Shown: positions 7,441 to 10,716 of the stretch, in pieces
How the letters are laid out: each line of letters begins with the position of its first letter
Position numbering within the stretch: position 1 is the stretch's first letter
Notes under the pieces: model-generated
Databases searched by the model: none
What the model was told of the DNA's origin: nothing
What the model saw: only the letters and a program-made list of their open reading frames with translations
Translations under genes and position numbers: made by a program
NCBI GenBank assembly: GCA_007127655.1
Contig: SKYX01000356.1
Coordinates: forward strand, 1-10,716
Length of the DNA stretch: 10,716 nucleotides
Source: Desulfonatronum sp.
GTDB lineage: Bacteria; Desulfobacterota; Desulfovibrionia; Desulfovibrionales; Desulfonatronaceae
Direction: 5' to 3'

Positions 7441-8050
7441 CGTCGGGTTAAGGCCGGATGAGCTTGCCAGCCAGTTGCAGGCTGGTGACCAAATCGCCCT
7501 GATCGCCGTCCTCTTCGGTCCGGGCCTGCTGTCTTTCAACATGGTCTTGAACCGGCCTTCGGGCACGGAAGCCCTTGCCCTGCTCCTGGGCGTCATTCTG
7601 CTCTTCGGTGTTCGGGAAGCGGCCATGCGCATGACGGCCAAGGCCAAGGGCTGGCCCCTGGAGTACCGAATGTGGGATTCGGCGTTCATCTTCGCCCTGC
7701 CCGTCGCCGTGCTTTTCGGCAAGCTCTTCCCAATACCTGGGGGATTGTATCCCCGGCAGAACAACTGGCACTATCCAGATGCACTGCCCGCACTGGGTCG
7801 TGCCGCCGCTGCCGGGACCGCATCCGTCATGGTCATGGTTGCGCTGGCCTTGACCGTCTCCGGGATGCATGCCGGTGGGTTTGTGCAGGCTTTGGCCAGC
7901 GCCCTGCTGTTTATCGGAAAGCCCCTGCTGCTGTTCGATTCCATCCTGGCCCTCCCCCCTTTCTCCTGCTTCAATGCCCGGCGCGTCTTTGACCTGCACC
8001 GTGGACTCTGGGCTGGTTTTGCTTTTCTCAAGGCGGTTCGGTTTCTGTAG
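7412..8050 (+). CDS. integral membrane protein resembling site-2 protease (M50) fold, catalytic residues apparently lost
   Basis: A 212-residue, strongly hydrophobic protein with about four to six membrane segments (about 27-45, 52-70, 88-106, 130-150, 158-183). I read it as a divergent member of the polytopic site-2 protease-like family. The segment GWPLEYRMWDSAFIFALPVA sits where those proteins have a W-x-E-Y-R-M-W strip; PGGLYP follows where they have APGAVYI; GRAAAAGTASVMVMVALAL matches their G-x-x-x-L-A-G-P helix; LPPF...FNARRVFDLHRGLWA matches LPP...LDGSKVF...GLWA. At the zinc sites, HExxH reads REAAM (Arg68, Glu69, Met72) and the third-ligand Asp of LDG is Asn188, so zinc proteolysis looks impossible. 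The start could also be GTG 7433 (GGAGG at 7414-7418, 14 bases away). It overlaps cydC, which points to a role with CydDC or bd oxidase; the role itself is unknown. Confidence 0.72.
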   Translation: MEADWFAVIDVGLRPDELASQLQAGDQIALIAVLFGPGLLSFNMVLNRPSGTEALALLLGVILLFGVREAAMRMTAKAKGWPLEYRMWDSAFIFALPVAVLFGKLFPIPGGLYPRQNNWHYPDALPALGRAAAAGTASVMVMVALALTVSGMHAGGFVQALASALLFIGKPLLLFDSILALPPFSCFNARRVFDLHRGLWAGFAFLKAVRFL

Positions 8051-8330
8051 TAAATATGAGGTGGGACAAAACGGCCTTGGCGTGTGCTCATCAATGCCGA
8101 CGGATTGCGAGATCCAGTCGGTTGCGCGGACAGGAGACGTTCGCAGCGGGTTGCGGGTCCAAGAGGTTGCGGCCTAGAAACAGTGTCGTTAAAGTAGGAA
8201 TATGCCTACGCGGCAGGCGGGAATCGCCCTTCAAGGGGATTGTACACAAGATTCGTGAGGATACCACCCGCACCGCCGTTTCTCTAGGTTGCCCTGATGG
8301 ACGAGATCAACGCCATTTGGAGGTGGTGAC
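8051..8330. other. intergenic stretch with short hairpins, no convincing gene
   Basis: These 280 bases between the cyd operon and the RNA ligase hold no frame with protein-like composition of its own. Small dyads are visible: GTAGG 8194-8198 with CCTAC 8205-8209; GGCG 8216-8219 with CGCC 8225-8228; and AATCgCCC 8222-8229 with GGGGATT 8235-8241. None is followed by a T-tract, so I see no terminator. A promoter for the downstream gene must lie here if it is transcribed separately, but I cannot point to clear -35/-10 boxes. Confidence 0.5.
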
Positions 8331-9302
8331 ATGTTCAAGAAATACCCCAGCATGGACAACACGTACCAAGCCAAGAGCATTGAGCTTTGGAAGGAATTCC
8401 ACCCAACTCTTGAAGATGAAGAGTATATCGTCCTGGAGAAAATCCACGGGACGAACTTCGGTATTGTTTTCGAGCCGGGAAACACGCCCTATTTTGCTTC
8501 CAGAAACAGGGTGCTCGAACCGGACGAAGATTTTTTCAGTCTGCGCGACGTGGTCCTTGGCGGCGGCCATGATCTGCTCATGGACCGCTTTACCCAGTTG
8601 GCCAGAGATGAGAACACTGTCTACCAGATATACGGCGAGCTGTTCGGCCCCGGAGTCAACAAGGGCGTCTTTTATGGCAAGAAGAGAGACTTCCGGCTCT
8701 TTGACCTGCGCCGGGACGGTTTTCTACTGGCTCATCGAGAATTTGAGGCAGTAATGCGCCCCGACCTTGACCACTACATCGTTCCCAGTCTGGGCATTTT
8801 CCAAGGCCTGCAATCTGCTCTTGATGTCCAGGTTGAAGGCGTCAATTCGCTATTGACGCCTGAAGATCATTCAGGGGCGAACGTTCTTGAAGGCGTAGTC
8901 ATCAAGCCCTACAACCGCATACTTCTCTCGCCCATTGGGTACACGTTCCTGCTGAAGAAGAAAACCGAAAAATTTCAAGAGGTCGCCAAGGAGCCGAAAA
9001 CACCCAGGCCCAGTAACGAACACCCCGTAGTCGCGGAACTCAACCAGAGATTCTCCCGCTACATCACGGACCAACGACTGCAAAACGTCTTCAGCAAGGA
9101 AGGCGAGATCTCAGACAAGAGCCAGATATCCAAATATATCCAACTGCTCCTTGATGACGCCAAAGAAGAATTTCTCAAGGATGAAGAGAACGAAAAGATG
9201 CTTCGGAAACTGGAAGATGACCCTGGTTTTCCCAAAAATGAACTGAGAAAAATCTACAATGTCGGATCAGAACCATTCAAGCTGTTGCAGCCGTATCTGT
9301 AA
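8331..9302 (+). CDS. Rnl2-family RNA ligase (ATP-dependent)
   Basis: Seals nicks in duplex RNA through a ligase-AMP intermediate, like T4 RNA ligase 2 and trypanosome editing ligases. The 323-residue protein has the nucleotidyltransferase motifs in order: motif I EKIHGTN with lysine nucleophile Lys37 (K-I-H-G), ASRNR after it, motif III YQIYGELFGPG (Glu103), motif IIIa FRLFDLR (121-127), motif IV LEGVVIKPY (Glu187-Lys192), motif V LLKKKTEKF (Lys209, Lys211). The C-terminal part (about 230-323), with FSKEGEISDKSQISKYIQLL, looks like the helical nick-sensing domain of the Rnl2 group. The start is supported by GGAGGT at 8319-8324, six bases upstream. Base composition is visibly more A/T-rich than cydABDC, suggesting acquisition from a phage or another genome. 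No end-healing kinase/phosphatase partner is seen next to it, so its RNA substrate is unknown. Confidence 0.93.
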   Translation: MFKKYPSMDNTYQAKSIELWKEFHPTLEDEEYIVLEKIHGTNFGIVFEPGNTPYFASRNRVLEPDEDFFSLRDVVLGGGHDLLMDRFTQLARDENTVYQIYGELFGPGVNKGVFYGKKRDFRLFDLRRDGFLLAHREFEAVMRPDLDHYIVPSLGIFQGLQSALDVQVEGVNSLLTPEDHSGANVLEGVVIKPYNRILLSPIGYTFLLKKKTEKFQEVAKEPKTPRPSNEHPVVAELNQRFSRYITDQRLQNVFSKEGEISDKSQISKYIQLLLDDAKEEFLKDEENEKMLRKLEDDPGFPKNELRKIYNVGSEPFKLLQPYL

Positions 9303-9594
9303 CGACATCGAACTTCCATTTGTTTCTCGCAGCCATGGACAAAATATCACGCCTTGCAAATCCGGAACGGTTTAACAGCCACTGCATATTGAGACAGCCA
9401 ACACGTCATGGAACAAAATCATGATCACGATACTGGCCCTGGGCGATAGCCTAACCCAACATATTCCTCTTTACAGGCAAAAATGGCGTTGTCAATCACA
9501 AATGCCTTGACCGCATTGATTTCGGGCACCTCAGGGCAACAAGGTCCGAGGGCAGGCTGGCTCCGTTTCCAGGGGATTCCTCGGTGCCTCATTT
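9303..9594. other. gene-free stretch between convergent units
   Basis: About 290 bases follow the RNA ligase. Apart from the possible GDSL scrap at 9421-9507 I see no coding frame, no strong terminator and no recognisable repeat. Composition changes from A/T-rich near the ligase to mixed. Confidence 0.4.
9421..9507 (+). pseudogene. possible N-terminal scrap of a GDSL/SGNH esterase
   Basis: The frame from ATG 9421 begins MITILALGDSLTQ, which matches block I of SGNH/GDSL hydrolases (ILALGDSLT with the nucleophilic Ser), normally within the first residues of TesA-like cytoplasmic members. After that the similarity ends at once and the frame stops at 9507 after 28 codons. No Shine-Dalgarno is seen. 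Either a truncated remnant or a chance match of about nine residues. Confidence 0.35.
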
Positions 9595-9807
9595 TTATTT
9601 GCGTGGTCTTCCATGAATTACGAGATCGGCAACCGAGTTGTGGCGCTCCAGTGGGTTGAAAGGTTCCCAACGAATCTCAATCTTGCCCGCTTCGATGCGC
9701 GAGATATCCAGTATGTCTGTAAGAAGCCGCGTAAAACGGTCCGCTGATTTAAGCCCCATATGTAATAGCTCAAAAAGGGCGGGAAAACCCTGAAATTGCC
9801 TCTGCCC

Positions 9808-9834
9808 CTGGATTCCCGCCTGCGTGGGAATGAC
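9808..9834. repeat. REP-like palindromic element, first copy
   Basis: ATTCCC at 9812-9817 pairs with GGGAAT at 9826-9831 around an eight-base GC-rich loop, flanked by CTGG and GAC. This is the common dispersed intergenic type CTGGATTCCCGCC...GGGAATGAC found in many proteobacterial genomes. Confidence 0.75.
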
Positions 9835-9859
9835 TGAAATGGCATGTTCTCCCAAACTC

Positions 9860-9907
9860 GTCATGCCCGCGAAGCCTGTCCTCGCGCAGACGGGGGGCGG
9901 GCATCCA
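9860..9907. repeat. REP-like palindromic element, second copy in opposite orientation
   Basis: ATGCCCGC at 9863-9870 pairs perfectly with GCGGGCAT at 9897-9904, 26 bases apart, flanked by GTC and CCAAG. It mirrors the first element (GTCAT...GGGCATCCA), so the two form an inverted pair about 30 bases apart. The spacer is longer than in the first copy. Confidence 0.65.
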
Positions 9908-10107
9908 AGTCATGCTTGCCACAAATTTTTGAGAAATTACCCCCATATCAATGAACTGTTATTGCTCCGCGTCCAGAGAGCATGCCCATGATGCCGTTGA
10001 AGGTCGTGCGCAGTTCATGAACTCATGTTGGCCAGGAATTCGGATTTGGCCCGGTTGGCGGCCTCGGCCTGCTCTTTGGCTGCCAGGAGTGATTCTTCGG
10101 CCCGCTC

Positions 10108-10527
10108 TCACTCCCCGATAATCTTCACCAGCACGCGCTTGCGGCGGTTGCCGTCGAATTCACCGTAGAAGATCCGCTCCCAGGTGCCGAAGTCCAGACG
10201 GCCCTTGGTTACGGCCACCACCACTTCCCGGCCCATGATCTGGCGCTTGAGGTGGGCGTCGCCGTTGTCCTCGCCGGTGCGGTTGTGGCGGTATTGGCTG
10301 ATGGGGGCGTGGGGGGCCAGGCGTTCCAGCCAGTCGTCGTAGTCCTGATGCAGGCCGGATTCGTCATCGTTGATGAACACGCTGGCCGTGATGTGCATGG
10401 CGTTGCACAGCAGCAATCCTTCCTGGATTCCGCTTTCCCGCAGACACTGCTCCACCTGGGGCGTAATGTTGATGAACGCCCGCCGACCGGCAACGTCAAA
10501 CCAGAGTTCCTTCCGATAGCTTTTCAT
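10108..10527 (-). CDS. YjbQ/UPF0047 family protein (secondary thiamine-phosphate synthase-like enzyme)
   Basis: 139 residues, the usual size of the small UPF0047/YjbQ family, whose E. coli member has weak thiamine-phosphate synthase activity in vitro; the true cellular role is unsettled. Conserved features are present: [11 protein letters not shown] (His45), the strip [12 protein letters not shown] with Asp90 and His92, and [18 protein letters not shown] (109-126), ending VLVKIIGE. The ATG at 10527 is chosen over an upstream frame extension because the complement of CTCCTT at 10534-10539 gives AAGGAG six bases before it. Its first 32 bases overlap the 3' end of the efflux pump gene, so the two are probably translationally coupled. 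Complete and apparently functional. Confidence 0.93.
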   Translation of the reverse strand: MKSYRKELWFDVAGRRAFINITPQVEQCLRESGIQEGLLLCNAMHITASVFINDDESGLHQDYDDWLERLAPHAPISQYRHNRTGEDNGDAHLKRQIMGREVVVAVTKGRLDFGTWERIFYGEFDGNRRKRVLVKIIGE

Positions 10528-10716
10528 TGTTCGCTCCTTTTTCAGACTCCGGCAACTCACAGCGCTCCGCCCCGCCCAGGGGGTCGTCCGCGCCCATGGC
10601 CGAGCCCGGTGTTTCCATGCGGATGAAGAAGGCCAGCAGGGACGGGATCACGAAAATCGTAAACACCGTGGACAGGGCCAGGCCGCCCAGAACCACGCTG
10701 CCCAGGCCGCGGTACA
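10496..10716 (-). CDS. RND-family efflux transporter, C-terminal end (partial)
   Basis: Only the last 73 codons lie in the window; the gene continues beyond position 10716. [20 protein letters not shown] followed by [11 protein letters not shown] is the last transmembrane helix typical of AcrB/MdtB/CzcA-type inner-membrane pumps, where G-x-x-V-x-G-G-L-x-x-S-T is strongly conserved. It is followed by a polar cytoplasmic tail of about 35 residues ending at 10496. The tail overlaps the start of the YjbQ gene by 32 bases. Subfamily (drug or metal) cannot be told from this piece. Confidence 0.9.
   Translation of the reverse strand, partial: YRGLGSVVLGGLALSTVFTIFVIPSLLAFFIRMETPGSAMGADDPLGGAERCELPESEKGANNEKLSEGTLV

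Larger units (their letters stand above)
9595..10107 (-). pseudogene. histidine kinase remnant (HisKA dimerisation domain), broken
   Basis: Two pieces of one sensor histidine kinase are visible on the minus strand. From 10107 the frame reads AAKEQAEAANRAKSEFLANM, the usual linker into the H-box, and meets a stop. Dropping one T (position 10020) restores MSHELRTTFNGIMGML with the phosphorylated His codon at 10017-10019. The second piece (about 9780-9595, a different frame) reads LKSADRFTRLLTDILDISRIEAGKIEIRWEPF, the second helix of the same domain. Between them lie REP-like repeats in place of the roughly 25 connecting residues. The sensory part and the ATPase domain are missing. It abuts the yjbQ stop codon directly. 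Confidence 0.8.

Noticed and set aside
8120..8171. Three GGTTGCG heptamers (8120, 8149, 8165), thought of as a short repeat array or CRISPR remnant
   Set aside because: Spacing is irregular (29 and 16 bases), the repeated unit is only seven bases, and there is no longer repeat or cas gene.
8056..8754. Plus-strand 232-codon frame overlapping the RNA ligase
   Set aside because: More than half lies over the ligase in another frame, the composition is Arg/Ser-rich and no family is recognisable.
9425..9670. Minus-strand 81-codon frame in the debris region
   Set aside because: Partly overlaps the kinase remnant in another frame and shows no recognisable domain.
1..10716. tRNA, rRNA, insertion sequence or CRISPR array
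   Set aside because: I saw no cloverleaf with a TψC-type motif, no transposase domain with terminal repeats and no regular direct-repeat array by reading; a program could still find weak ones.

Overview
The window (about 10.7 kb, mostly GC-rich with G/C-ending codons) looks like chromosomal DNA of a Gram-negative anaerobe or microaerophile. A sulfate-reducing Desulfovibrionales-type deltaproteobacterium is my best guess. This rests on a short-Q-loop cytochrome bd, an Rrf2-family regulator with cysteines placed directly before cydAB, and overall gene style; no taxonomic marker is present, so it is inference.

Left edge (1-1000, minus strand): the remains of a family 5 (peptide/nickel type) ABC-transporter solute-binding protein. 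It lacks its N-terminal half and carries an internal deletion plus a frameshift near its C-terminus. A possible hydrophobic reading frame runs off the left edge.

Centre (about 970-8050, plus strand): an oxygen-defence/respiration operon. A promoter-like region with a small inverted repeat precedes a frameshifted Rrf2 regulator. Its stop touches the start region of cydA (bd oxidase subunit I), followed by cydB (subunit II), then cydD and cydC, the ABC exporter pair needed to assemble cytochrome bd. A perfect 11-bp hairpin with a T-tract, a textbook intrinsic terminator, lies between cydAB and the body of cydDC, but inside the apparent first codons of cydD. Overlapping the end of cydC is a small membrane protein that resembles the site-2 protease (M50) fold, with all three zinc-ligand positions apparently replaced. 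This candidate pseudoprotease in a cytochrome bd assembly operon is the most intriguing gene of the window.

Right-centre (8051-9302): about 280 bases with several short hairpins but no convincing gene, then an Rnl2-type RNA ligase with all nucleotidyltransferase motifs. Its base composition is visibly more A/T-rich than the cyd genes, which suggests separate acquisition.

Right edge (9303-10716): a graveyard followed by minus-strand genes. There is a possible GDSL-esterase N-terminal scrap, and a broken histidine kinase (H-box with a one-base frameshift, and a second piece of the dimerisation domain) interrupted by a pair of REP-like inverted repeats. An intact YjbQ/UPF0047 enzyme overlaps the 3' end of an RND efflux pump gene that runs off the window. 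The kinase scrap begins at the codon right after the yjbQ stop, in the same frame. The cyd cassette and ligase are thus bordered on both sides by gene debris, consistent with a rearranged region.
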